Assembly: GCA_038502055.1 (NCBI GenBank)
Contig: JAXRKN010000040.1
Span: forward strand, 4,030,001 to 4,094,000
DNA from: Tanytarsus gracilentus
Lineage: Eukaryota; Arthropoda; Insecta; Diptera; Chironomidae
Direction: 5' to 3'
Length of the DNA: 64,000 bases
Shown in pieces: positions 27,553-42,855 of this stretch (within the stretch, counting starts at the first letter, position 1; each line of letters starts with the position of its first letter). The translations under genes were made by a program, and so were the position numbers. The notes under the pieces were generated by a model. The model had not been told where the DNA came from, searched no databases, and saw nothing but the letters and a program-made list of their open reading frames with translations.

Positions 27553-30077
27553 AAACTATAAATCATGTACATCAAGTACATCATTATCGAATCTTTTTTG
27601 ATATAAAAAACGACATTGTAACATTTTTGCAACTGCGAAAGCGTGTAAGGTGCGATTTATCATTTTTTAGCGCTGCAAATCATCACAAATTTGCAAAGAA
27701 GGCGGAATAATTTTTCGGTTGTCGATGAAGAAGAAAAGATTTATCGATTTCACAAATTTTCTGCGGGTTGTGTGTGGTGTGTGAGAGCGAAAAAAAAGGC
27801 AAATGCTGACTTTATTGACCTTTTTGTGTTTGGTGTGACTCGAAGATTTATGAAATGTGCAAAGAGCGCATGTTGCAAATCTCTCATGCTCGCCATTAAT
27901 TAGCTCTAACTGTAAACCACCTCCAAACGATCGATCGCAATCGCACACTCGAAAAAAGGTTCTTTTTATGGGCATATGATGAGGCATCATGATGATTTTT
28001 CGCCGCATGCCAAACACAATACTATTTATGAGCTTCCCATGGCTGGATGATATTCAATGGCAACGTCAGAAATTTCATTCATATATGGATTAATTGCGAA
28101 AACTAATTAAAGCGAAATTCTTTAAATTTAATCATTGACATTCTTCTCGATCACCATATCTCACTGTAATGCAAGAGGTGAGTACGTTTATGGAATTTCT
28201 ATTGTACTGTGAGCCATGCACAGAGGTCAACAATATAAATATTATGATCACGATGAATTTGCGAATAGGTTGGATGTTGAAATTTGGAACAAACTAAGAC
28301 ATGTGTTTACATCGATTGTTATCGAAGATGGCACAAATCTTTTTGCTATTATTTATTCAATCTTTGACAGCCGTTTATCAAAAAAAATGGTGATGATTTT
28401 GCAAATTTCGAGTGTTTGAGCAAAAGAAGAAGAAATTTCGACCATAAACACGTGATAATAGTGCGCGATTATATTCACATAAGCATCGCCGGCAGGTCGG
28501 GGGCAATTTGTACTTTTTAGATGTATCGAAAATTACTATGTAGCGGTAAGTTGTTGCGGAGATATGTAAAAGCTTTCTCAATTATTATCGATATTGATAT
28601 TTATTCGCTTTTTTATGATGTATTTTTTGTGATACACAGTCACTGAAAAATTGTAGGCAAGTCCTCCCGGTGGTGTTGATCTCCATCAACTTTCGCTATT
28701 TGATATGGGTGGTTGTTCGGCTCGAAATCAAATCAGCATCGCTCATAGATTTATATAACATTCGCTAAAAGCAAATCGCGATCGTGAGAATTGTATAAAG
28801 GAAATTACTTGTTTTATGAAAAACGGTTCTTTAAGCTGGAGCTCGTTATAAAAATTAAAAATGTGCTTCCAGTGATATGGAGGCTATTAGGATTGAGACA
28901 TTTTTCAGCAATAGACATGCGAGATCAATTACCCTTTGAGACCTTCCATTTAGTTGATTTTCCTTCCATCGCAAGAACTGTGCACTTTCGTCATTAAAAA
29001 TTATTTATGACAATTTTCACTTTAGAAAGTTACATCGTCTTGAATTTTATTCAATAGAACTATAAAATTCGAAGAAATTTTCAATTAAATCTGCAATTTA
29101 AAATTTTCTAAAAATAATGGTTAAAAAATTTATGCAATGACATTTATTAAAAAATTACTTATCGTGATGCCCCCTCAATGACTCATTTTGCACAACAATC
29201 GGCATGAAAATGAAATTTCTCCATATAGCATTGTTTTCGAGATGCATCGATCTATCGGTTTCAAATTACCCAATAATTCTCGCTCTCTTTAAATAAATGG
29301 CGAAATAAATATAAATTAAATTATCAATTTGAATGTGTCTCGATGCGGCACTAAAACGTGATTTTCATCGGTTTGAGAACAAAATTAAATTGTTACATTT
29401 GCATGCTCTCTTTCTCTTTATGCATCGTCAGTTGCAAGATTCAATAAATCGTTGACAGTTTGAATGCATCAGAAGCACACGAATGACTTTGTGGAAAAAT
29501 CATTATAAGATGAAACAGAAGAAAATTACAGAGCATTTGATTTCACTTTCAACATGCTGTTGTTACAGTTTCGTGATCGGCTACCAGACTGACTTAATTT
29601 CAGTAGCCAGAAATGCAAATTAAAAGCAGAATTGTGATTGCTCACTGATCGATTACGATCTCGATTTAGTTAGCTTGTCATTAATATTGTATTACAATTT
29701 TACGAATTAATTTCGCTACTTACATAACTTCAGGTTATGATGAAGAATAAGAAGAATTTATTTTTGATTGAGCCAAAAAGTTTCATTTATTAAAGTTCAA
29801 GTAACATTTTTTTCAGTAAAGGATTTAAATATAAAGAGAAAAAATATAAAGGCAACGTTTTCTTGGTGCATTTGGTGCATGTTAGAAGCATTGTGCATCG
29901 AGTTTTAGCTCATTAAAATTTTTAAAAGTGCACTTAACAATTTTTTTTCTTACATTCCTAAAATAGCTTTTTCCATATTTTAAAAAAATATCATTTTGGC
30001 CTGAATGTAATGTTCAAGCACAATTTAGTTGGCTGTCTCTAAATTGACTTAAAATGAATCATTCAAAATCTTAATTC
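27553..30077. other. Gene-free region downstream of the Mpv17-like gene
   Basis: No supported coding exon. A minus-strand AATAAA (TTTATT at 29786-29791) about 290 bases past the stop is the likely 3' end of the Mpv17-family gene. Open frames at 27667-28017 and 28216-28581 overlap on both strands and have no coding character. Confidence 0.5.
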
Positions 30078-30977
30078 CTAGTTCGTAGCATCGATTGGTT
30101 TCTCCTCCAATTTTTGTCTTTTCAAAAAACACAAAATGTTCACCCAGCAAAAGCTCGCAAATCCCATGTAGACGACTCGAAATTGTGGTGGAATGATAAT
30201 GAAATTAAAAGTCTGTGCCGGAAGCCAGAACATACACGATCTTTGGAAGGTTGCAATGAACTTTTGCTTACACTCTTCGAAAGGCGTTTCAAAATTCAAC
30301 TCCATCAAGCTCATACCCGTATAAAATATGACAAGTAATGGTGGAGTTAGCAGAAACTGATCCAAAATCAATTTCCTTAAAATTGTCTTTCGAGCAGTTC
30401 CTGGAAATGTTCTATCGAGCCATTTATACCAATTGTACAGAATAGGAGAGTAGATTAAAGTTCCCATGACCGCATATCGACCCAAAGTAGGTTTGTCAAT
30501 ATCTTGCGGTGGTGTCATCTATAAAATAGAGAAGAAAAAAATTATTCACTTGTTGCTTCCAATTTGACTCTCTCGAAAAATTCACTCTCATTTACTTCAC
30601 TCTCAATTTATGCAAAGCAGCAGCAGCTGAAAAATATATTTTTGCTCTCTGACATTGCCTTACCAAAACTTTTTTTGTGACCGCTTGTTGAGAAAATTCA
30701 GCGCCCTATAAAATTCGGAATTTTAAAATTTAAAGAATTTGACATCATTTTTTGTTTCACGTACCACATAGAGTAAGCCATACTAAAAAAGAATAAAAAA
30801 TTTTTAAAATATTTTAAATCCATATAAAGGGGCCAACTCGTAACCTTGAAATTATTTTCATGATTAAATTTACGAATGAGCCTTAATTGAGAGAAACAAA
30901 AGTTGAATAATTACCGTAGTGCAATTCGCTATTAGAGGGTGATTCTTGAAGAACTTTGCAACATTTAAGAGCGCCAT
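30078..30977 (-). CDS. Mpv17/PMP22-family membrane protein (MPV17L-like)
   Basis: Four exons on the minus strand: 30977-30915, 30782-30765 (an 18-base micro-exon), 30705-30664 and 30518-30078. They give 187 residues, the usual family length. The N-terminus (KFFKNHPLIANCTTYGLL) and GAEFSQQ match the family start. GRYAVMGT, DQFLLTPPLLVIFYTGMS, FWLPAQTFNFIIIPPQFRVV and FCWVNILCF are hallmark positions. Four membrane segments are expected. Family members sit in the inner mitochondrial or peroxisomal membrane and are thought to act as small-solute channels affecting redox and mtDNA upkeep. The pattern is closest to MPV17-like rather than MPV17 itself, but I cannot rank paralogs without an alignment. 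The micro-exon encodes only YGLLYV and must be included to keep the conserved Y-G-x-L block. Confidence 0.93.
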
Positions 30978-32254
30978 TCTTTGTTATTTGGAAGAATTTG
31001 AGGAAGGATAGAAGTGTCTTGTTTAAAATTAACGTAAAACTTTTCCAAAATTTAACGAACATAAATAAGCGTGCACATCATGCTCACTTCTCGCACGTGA
31101 ACTTTTCTATCAGCTTTATGAATGAAATGGAAAAAAATCGATAATGCTGCAGTATTTTTCATGACAATTTTGAGCTTTAAGAATTTTATAAATACCTTTT
31201 TAGCTAATAGGAACAATTAAAGGTGAAAGGCACAATTTTATCTCCAGAACAATAAAATCAAGTTTAAATTGCTGGAGATGAGGCTTGGACGACTGGAAAT
31301 TATAATAAACACTGAGTATTTTTTCATCGTCCAAGCCACAAACTGAGAGCGCTATACACAGAGAAGAAAAAATATTCTTTTTAATGCTACTGAATGTTCA
31401 GGAACATACTCAGATATGCTAGCAAAATTTTTTTACTCTCTTTCTCTTTTTCTTTTTCTCCTCTGGCTTAAATTGATATGGCATCAAAAACTTTCAGGCA
31501 TCAAGACGCAAACATAAAGATTTTTTGGGGTCATTCAAGCCTAAATTCCGCACTGTTAAGAGTAAATGTGTTGATTAGATAAGGAACTCACTCTTGCCAG
31601 TAGCTAAAAAATTTACACGCGTGTACATGATTTTCTCTCCTACATTTCATGAATTAGAACTAATTTAAAAAAATGATAATATGAAAAATCTCTCAATTTT
31701 GTCAAATTTATTATGGATTTTTAAATGAAAGCAGATTTTTTTTAATCTTAAAATTATTTTAATTGGTTTTTTTAATCAAAAAATTTAAAATTTAAATTTC
31801 TCATGACTCGACTTTCAGAAAAGTTCCTTCTAAAAAAACTTTTCATTTAAATGAAAAGCTTTATTGAATTTGTCTGGAATTTCTTTGCCTCGAACAAAAA
31901 ATATTTTCTTTAGAAAAAGTGCACATTTTGCAGAAAAAAAAAAGTTTTTATGAACCTTTTTATAACGATCAATATATTGGACGTCATTTTAATGAGAAAA
32001 GAAAAAAGGTCAGCAACTCCGACTCTACGCCGAAGTTTCAATGAATTTCAATTGATGTCAATTTAAAATTTTGATTTTTATTCACATCTCGAATATGTGT
32101 CATATGCCTCTACTCAATATTTATTTCACGGTCAGTCGAGTTATTAAAGTTTATACGTACATGTACAGATACTCTTTATTATTCTTTATAATATTCCTTA
32201 CGGATAAATACAAATATTTAATTTTTTCTTCTGTTCCCATGGATGTATGGAATT
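30978..32254. other. Intergenic region between Mpv17-like and Usp12-46
   Basis: It holds the 5' region of the Mpv17-like gene and the 3' UTR of Usp12-46 (minus-strand AATAAA, TTTATT at 32175-32180). An 11-bp perfect inverted repeat lies at 31282-31337. No coding exon is supported. Confidence 0.5.
31282..31337. repeat. 11-bp inverted repeat (hairpin-forming)
   Basis: GGCTTGGACGA at 31282-31292 is perfectly complementary to TCGTCCAAGCC at 31327-31337, with a 34-base A/T-rich loop. It is GC-rich compared with its surroundings. Its function is unknown. Confidence 0.6.
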
Positions 32255-33534
32255 TTACTTTTCAGCATCTCGAGCATCTCGAGACTGGTAAAATAATAAA
32301 TATCCAGTTTCTGATGATTTCTGAATGTCTGAAGTTAAACCATAGAAGTCTTCTATTGCACTAGCATCAATTTTATCGACCATGTCGTCATCAAACAGAA
32401 GCCAGAATCCATGACTTTTTACAATGCTTATGTAGTGACCCCTGTTTGTGTTTGATCCACAATGAATAACGACAGCAGTTAGATCATACATTCGATCGGG
32501 ATTAACAGCGTCATCAGACTAAAAAAATATAGAAATTAATTAGAGCGAATTTACTTTTTTCAAAAACTTTACTTACGGTGTTAAAGAGCCGCAACTCCAG
32601 TGGAAAGACAACTCTATGAGATACTTTAATATGGCGATTATATTGTTCCATATACTTAAATCTTTTCAAGTGAAGTGCAAGAATCATTGGCAATTTTTTG
32701 ACGCGCATTCTCTTCTGAGCCTCTTGATACGAGCAGCAGGTATCACACTTAAATTTATTATCACTACACAAAGTCTCCGTATTACTGAAGCACCGCAGGC
32801 AATGCGTTATAGAAGTGTTTTGATCAACGTCCACTTGTAGATCGAAAAAGTTTTCATCTTTGCTGCTAATCGTTTCACAGTTGAGACATCGAGTTTCACT
32901 TGTGAGTACACCTTGAAAGATCTCATGAACCCACGTTGGATCTGTACTGGCTGGATTTACGCCTGTAGTACTTCCATTTTCAGTTATTGCAACACCTAAA
33001 GGCGATGTTTTCACTTTTCCCTGATTTCCCCGTTCGGCAAGAATGATTTCGTTGATGTGATTTATAAGAAAGTTGAGAAATTCATGGGCATCTTGTTGCA
33101 TATAGTTATCAAACTCTTCTTTTTCCTTCCTTAGACGAGCGATAAATTTTTTCGGCGCAATAGAGCCGACTTTCTTCTTCTGTGTTGCGATTGAATAGAA
33201 CCTGAATAAAAAAATCAATAATTTAATGCCGACATAGAAGATATTTAGAAAAAGCTTACAGATCGGCTAAACACGTTAACAGAGTTTCCTTATTTCTCTT
33301 ATTCTTCATTTTGTACTCGAGAACTTTGTCTCGGAATGGCTTGCAAAAGTAAAGTGCCTGCAGAACTGAGTTCGAGTAGCAAGTATTTCCAAACTGGAAG
33401 ATGAAATTTCCATAGATTATTGTTAATTAGTTTCATAAAGAGATATCACTTACATTCACTAATCCAAAATAATGCTCATTAGCTGGAAAGTCACTTCCAA
33501 TGTCTCGCTCGAGTTGAGAAATTGAGGCGCCCAT
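32255..33534 (-). CDS. Usp12-46: Ubiquitin-specific protease 12/46
   Basis: Exons on the minus strand: 33534-33454, 33393-33260, 33201-32577 and 32518-32255. They give 367 residues, about the length of human USP46. The Cys box is [11 protein letters not shown] with catalytic Cys32. [14 protein letters not shown] follows. Zinc-ribbon cysteine pairs lie in RCLNC and CDTC. The His box is NRGHYIS with His308, and the acidic residue is in FDDD (323-325). The start MGAS is a possible N-myristoylation signal. The family deubiquitinates histones and signalling proteins and needs WD-repeat partners (WDR48/UAF1, WDR20) for full activity. In flies it acts in Notch turnover and in synaptic receptor control. 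All catalytic residues are present and there is no break. A minus-strand AATAAA lies at 32175-32180. Confidence 0.97.
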
Positions 33535-36500
33535 TTTTACTCGAGAGTATTCTCTTTAGTGATACAGTTTGATGATTTTTTTGTTTTCAGGCTCCTCTCA
33601 TATTTTTATACTTTTAAATCAATTCGCTAATTGCACAATTAATTTCTAAACTTTCCGACAATTTATTTTTTATAAATTTGATGAAATTATAAGCTTGTTG
33701 TACACATTTCCAGGTGTAATCGAAGCTTGAGTTGCTTATAAACAATTTAAATTTGAATTCACGACAATTAATCAAATGCTACTCGAAAAATTAATAAAAC
33801 TTGAAAATTTATTTTTTTATATTTTGTTTTTTTCGGGAGCGCTGAATTGTTTTTTTAGCTGAATCCAATTTGAAAATGTCGTTAATATTAGGTTTGAATT
33901 TTTAATATCCGTTACAGATAAAATTAGCTGCCTTTTTTCAAAGATTAAAAAGAAAACGAAATAAAACTTTGTTTAATGAGGATGAAAAAGAAAATGACTG
34001 TATTGATTCGCTCAATAAGGTTTTGTTTGAAATTTAATAGCGACGCGGAGATAAACGGCATCAATCACTTTGGTGCAATAAAATATTTTCTCGCCATTAA
34101 ATAGGATATAATTGCTTTTTTGGTTTTTAGCAAAATGATAAATATTTTGTTTGCATTTCATTGACACCGCAGATAATGTCCACGATCTCTGAGAAATTAA
34201 TGCGATGAATTTCTGTGGCTTTTCATTGCGAAGCAACAATTGCATGCACACATATCAAAACGCGTGAGAGGTGGGAATTTTCCTCTGAGCGATTTTTCCA
34301 CTTTTTACGTTGAGAGGAGAGCACTGGAAGTGTCGTTTTATTTTATGATAGCATCAAACATACAAATTTTTTTGCAGATGTAAAATAAAATCTAAAAAGT
34401 CTGAGGTTAGAGAAAAAGAAAAAAGCATCTGACACATTTTTATTTTCCATGCTTTTACAGCATAATAATTTTTATTCATTATCATTACATTTAATACAAT
34501 AAATATATTTGTTTAACTTTGATTTTTTTATTTCAATTAATTTGATTATCCATTAATATAGTCTTGCACTACATAAATGTATGTAATAAAGTTTTAGTTA
34601 AACCCGAGCCATTAAACACTAATTATCAATAATATTACTCTTGACAAGTTCCTTGGGGTTATTGTTCCGTCTCATTTGAAACAATGAGTGACGTCGCTTT
34701 ATTTTATTCGTAAATATGCAATACAATTCATTTTTATATGCGATATATCATCAACGCGAATGAGAAAATGCCACCATCAGATGAGAGGATAAATGTTTTC
34801 ATTGATATGTGTGGCAAACACATAAAGTGGCAATAAGTACACACTATTAAATAGGCACAAATCTCTCTTACGCTCTAAGTAAGTAACATAATAATATATG
34901 ATGGAAACTGTGTAGATTTTCATGTGCATCGAACTAAATCTCTTCTTACTTTTTTATCTATTGAATTCTGATGCGATGAGGCGAAAAGGAAATAAGAAAG
35001 GATTTTTCTATCGCAAACATTTCACACACAATTTTCTCAATTTGGCACAAGATGTTCAATTCTTTATAAATGTGTGGGTTGATATTTTTAAAACTCCGCT
35101 TTCCATACAATGAGAAATGTGTTTTTGTGCTTTTTATGCTCTCTTTCTGATTCGAGGATATGCAAACAGTGAAATAAGGCTTGTTTTTCTCACATTTATA
35201 TTTTTTTCTCTACAACAGTAAAACTTTTGTTCGTGCCATAAATTTTTATTCTGCGCGAGAGTGCATTGTAGTACGATAAAAAAATATTAAAATGAACGGC
35301 TGCAAATTTATCCTCTCATACAGCTGCAACAACATATAAATTTTTTGCCCATTCATTTATCTATGCTATCACGTATTAATGTGTTGTTATATCCACTGAA
35401 TGCAAGGAAGCATAGCTTTTCATTTTCATCTTCTAATAGCACATTTTTTTCATATATTTTAACAACTTATTGATTTTCATCCCATTTCTATGGTAGAGAA
35501 TTAATATTGTAAGAAAAATGTCTGATAGAATTTTATGATGCAGTGAAAACTGTTTTGTATATATAGAGAGCAACATTTATATAAATAAATATGGAAATAT
35601 TATTATGTTAACTCTATTTTGTGTAATGACTTTGAATATTCAACGGTTTATGAGAAATGACAGGGATTAAAATGTTTTTTTCTAAAGATTAATTGAAAAG
35701 ATATTAAAAGCGATTGCTTGAAAAACTTTTAACAGTTGACATTTCAAAATGGTCCAATTTTCAGTACAGTAGAAAAAGTTTTCATAAAGTCGACATAAAA
35801 CATCGATTTAAGTTTCTTTAAGATGGAAATTCTTTAAAAGTTTTTGAGGAAAATACTATAAGTTGATTTAAGAAGACTTTTACACTAAAAGATAATTCTA
35901 TCAATTTTTATTTGAGCAGCTTTTAAATGCATGGCTTTTTTTCAATGGTTCAATGAGCTTTTTTACGAGTTTGAAATATTCTGAATGAGTAGACGAGTTG
36001 AATAGAATGGGGGCGTTTAAAAAGGAGATTAAATTGCTCCACTTAATAGCTCCAAGGGATTAAATGTTGAAGAAGAAAATTACCAAGATTTTCTTAGTGC
36101 TAAAAAGTGAATGATGCCGTTTTGAGTCATAAACAAAATTTTTCTCACTGTTTCAACAAGAAGCTTTTAAAAGCGTCTCGACATCATCAGCGATGCAAAC
36201 TTTTTAGAACGTAATTGCTCTTTGAGATAGAGAAACGAAACGGAAACAAGCACTTCCTCATAAAAGCGGTTTCGTATGAATAGATCATATGGTGTATGTT
36301 GAAAATATCATGTGCATAATGAATGAATTTTCTTCATTTTTTCCCTCTACCTTTTCATGGTGAACACGTTTGTTATTTTCAATTTAATTTTTAAAATAAA
36401 TATATTATAGGGTGATATAATACGTGAGTATGTGCATGAGACATGGAGTCTATACTTTCTCGGAGACATTGTCGTAATTACAGGTAGAGGTTTTAGTGGC

Positions 36501-36898
36501 TTTCCTCATTTTATCGGTAACGATACACTTCATTGTTGAATAAGCATTAAATTATTTGTATCAAAAATAATTTTTAAAGTTAAACTTTGTCAAAAACAAT
36601 AAAATTCATTTAAAAAGTTTTTTTTAAATAAAATTTCGATATCATTAATTGAGGAAAGCCAACACTCATTGATTTAATTGGATGTATTTATTATCATGAT
36701 TTTTTTATCGATATCAAGCATCCATATTTAAAATTAATTTATACTTACTCACCCGCATCATATTTCGAGGGTATATACACACACACATACTTTAAAGCTC
36801 ATTCGGAAAGCATCGAAATATTTTCATACTTTACGAATGATGCCTTAAAATTAATTAATATTATTAGTTTTATAGGTTTCTCTCTTTGATAAATTTGA
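33535..36898. other. Intergenic region, gene-free
   Basis: About 3.4 kb between the 5' end of Usp12-46 and the 3' end of the DUF1295 gene. I see no supported exon or RNA gene. A minus-strand AATAAA (TTTATT at 36687-36692) is the likely end of the DUF1295 transcript, so its 3' UTR would extend here. Confidence 0.5.
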
Positions 36899-37123
36899 TC
36901 ACAATATGGTAGTAATGTGGTGAGCATGTGAAGTGTCAACGTAGATTTCTTCGAAATTGTCACGGCTGTAGCGTGAAGTAGAGGCATGCCCACCGCTTCT
37001 ATGCGAATGGGAAGGTTGATTTGATATCACTTTTTTGCCAGTTGGAGTTAAGGCGTTTGCTGCTCCACTAATGCCTCCCGGACCGCTAGGAGCAATTCCA
37101 TAAATGTTGCCGCCTTTCTGTTG
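36899..37123 (-). other. 74-codon in-frame extension after the DUF1295 stop (candidate readthrough)
   Basis: Directly after TAG (37126-37124) the same frame continues for 74 sense codons to TGA at 36901-36899. The extension is Gly/Ser/His-rich (NIYGIAPSGPGGISG, then SRDNFEEIYVDTSHAHH) and visibly more GC-rich than the flanks, unlike random AT-rich 3' UTR. The stop context is TAG followed by CAA. Two routes could express it. One is translational readthrough. The other is a 117-base intron from donor GTGAGT (37230-37225) to an acceptor ending at 37114, which joins codons in frame but would delete the conserved EYPLYDSYD. The upstream tail after that motif is short and low in complexity. Confidence 0.55.
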
Positions 37124-40738
<3,615 letters not shown>

Positions 40739-41342
40739 GTCGTCTCTCTTCACTCTGAACTTTTGAGTTTAAATCTCAGATTTCTGTCTAATTTTTCCAC
40801 TCCTAAATATCTTTTCTCCAATTGTTTATTTTCATGTGAAATTTGGCATTACTTAAAAGTAATTTGAGCTTATTTGATTTTCACATTTTCTCATCATGAA
40901 AACTTTCAATTTGCGTTTAATTTATTATTTCACGGAAGCAAATGGGCTTTAATTGGCATTCCGAGTTTCCTCCCACCATGTGTTAATTTTATCACATTAT
41001 TTTCCTTTTCATTTCACTCAAATTAAAGCCAATTTGTATGAAATAAATTTTTGCACAATTTTCATTCGAAATTGCCAAAACACGACTCAATTCCTCGAAA
41101 GTTTTTCACGAACTGGAAAGACATTTTCATAAAAGAGATTTTCTCAGAAGAAACGTCATTTTCCTCTCGCTCGTTTTTCTTTCCATTTTCCAGTCAACCA
41201 CGTGCGATTTTTAATTTTAACGGTTGACGAAAATTTGAATTTTGATTATGACGATTCATTTCAGTTGTTTTGATTGCAAATAATTTTTATTTGTTTAAAT
41301 TATGCAGTAAATAACAAGAAAACATTGTTGAAAAGTGAAAAA
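40739..41342. promoter_or_regulatory. Divergent promoter region, DUF1295 gene / LETMD1
   Basis: The 604 bases between two opposite start codons must hold both 5' UTRs and both promoters. I see no clear TATA box at either end. Confidence 0.5.
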
Positions 41343-42597
41343 ATGTCTATAGCTTTGATTCGAAATGTACATAAGAGTGCTCGTTTATTCAGACAGTTGC
41401 CAGTTACTCAGAAATTTAAGAATTTGTCGAGGTAAGAATTATTCTTCCGGGTGATGATGAAAGATTGCATAAAAACCTGTTAATACATTTTAGTGAGAGT
41501 GGAGATGATCGAAAACAAAATAAGGAATTGATGCCAATTAAAGATGCGGCGCAAAAATATAGTCGAGCGAATGTCAGTCAATACTTCTTCTCACGATTAT
41601 TTCAATACATCTCAAACTATGATAAAGTTCTCGAAAAAAACTTTCCGAAAGCGATTAAGACTTATCGAGATATAAAAATTGGAGTTAAGGACTTTTATAT
41701 GGATATGAAGATGTATTTTAAAATTAACAGCATAGTTAACTCAAGAGGACTTGAGTCGCTAACGAGAAAAGAAATGGAGCTTTATTGTCAAATGCCGAAA
41801 GATATGCTAAAAGTTGCGCCGGTGTTAATAATTGCGACGCTGCCCTTCATGAACTATGTGATATTTCCACTAGCGTGAGTCTCTCTTTCAAATGCTGATT
41901 TGTATTCATAATGATTTTGCTTATTTTAGCTTTATGTATCCGAGGCATATGCTGACGTCGCATTTTTGGAGCCTCCAACAGCGTGTCGAGTTTCAAGAAC
42001 TTTTTCTAAAAGAAAGAACATCTCACAATAAGAATATATTTCGGAGGCTTCAAGTATGCCTCGATGGGACTATTCGATCACCATTTCATAAGGAATTCAA
42101 CTATTTACTAGGACTCTTGGGCAGTGGAACTCATCCAACTGCGGAGGAAATTCTCATGGTGAAAGAAATTTTCAGTCATCCACCATACTCACTCAATAGC
42201 CTAACATCATCTCATTTGGTAAGAATTCTCTTCATTAGTTTGTTCACTTAGATCCAGAATTTTTTTTTAGACGCATCTCTGTAAACTTCATGGCATCCAT
42301 TCATTGTACTTAAAGAGAATACGTTTATCAGAACACTGCTATACAATGTATAACATGGATTATGCAATCAAAAACGAGGGTGGCGTTCATAATCTACCAG
42401 TTGACGCACTCAGACGTGCATGCTATATTCGAGGACTTAATCCGGTACACTTAACAAATGAAGAAATGATTTTATGGCTCAAGGATTGGCTAAAAGTAAC
42501 GCTCGATATTAAAACTGAATATAATAGTTTATATCTTCATCTGCCAATACTCCTCACCTACAATCATCCAAACAATTGGCGATTGACTCACAAGTGA
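41343..42597 (+). CDS. LETMD1: LETM1 domain-containing protein 1
   Basis: Exons 41343-41431, 41494-41874, 41930-42218 and 42271-42597 encode 361 residues, matching the usual LETMD1 length. The N-terminus (IALIRNVHKSARLFRQL) is basic and without acidic residues, as in a mitochondrial presequence. Residues 137-160 form one membrane segment (APVLIIATLPFMNYVIFPLA). The C-terminal half is the LETM1-like ribosome-binding-type domain (YPRHMLTSHFW, then LRRACYIRGLNP and WLKDWL). LETMD1 homologs are mitochondrial inner-membrane or matrix proteins linked to mitochondrial translation and thermogenesis. There is no EF-hand, which separates it from LETM1 itself. Poly(A) hexamers lie at 42694-42699 and about 42726. 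It is convergent with the NPKF protein gene. Confidence 0.95.
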
Positions 42598-42693
42598 AAA
42601 TATATATTGAATTTCTAGTCATAGACAACATCCCGAACTAAATTTTTTGTATGTAGTTTAAAATGAATTTTTTTATTTTTCTCTTTTTTTTGC

Positions 42694-42699
42694 AATAAA
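42694..42699 (+). promoter_or_regulatory. Poly(A) signal of LETMD1
   Basis: AATAAA 97 bases after the stop, followed by a T-rich tract. A second AAATAAA lies about 30 bases later. Confidence 0.6.
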
Positions 42700-42855
42700 A
42701 GCTTTTTTCAAAAATACATGGAACGAAATAAAAATGTCTAAAAAAATAAGACATTAAAATTTTGCACATTTTACTCACCCAATGTCGTCAAAAAGAATTA
42801 AACGGACTTGCAGCATAATCAATCACAGGCGAAATGTACGTATGACACGATTGAA

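Noticed and set aside
27667..28017. 116-codon minus frame with Cys/His pairs
   Set aside because: The Cys and His residues do not fit any zinc-finger spacing, and the + strand is open too.
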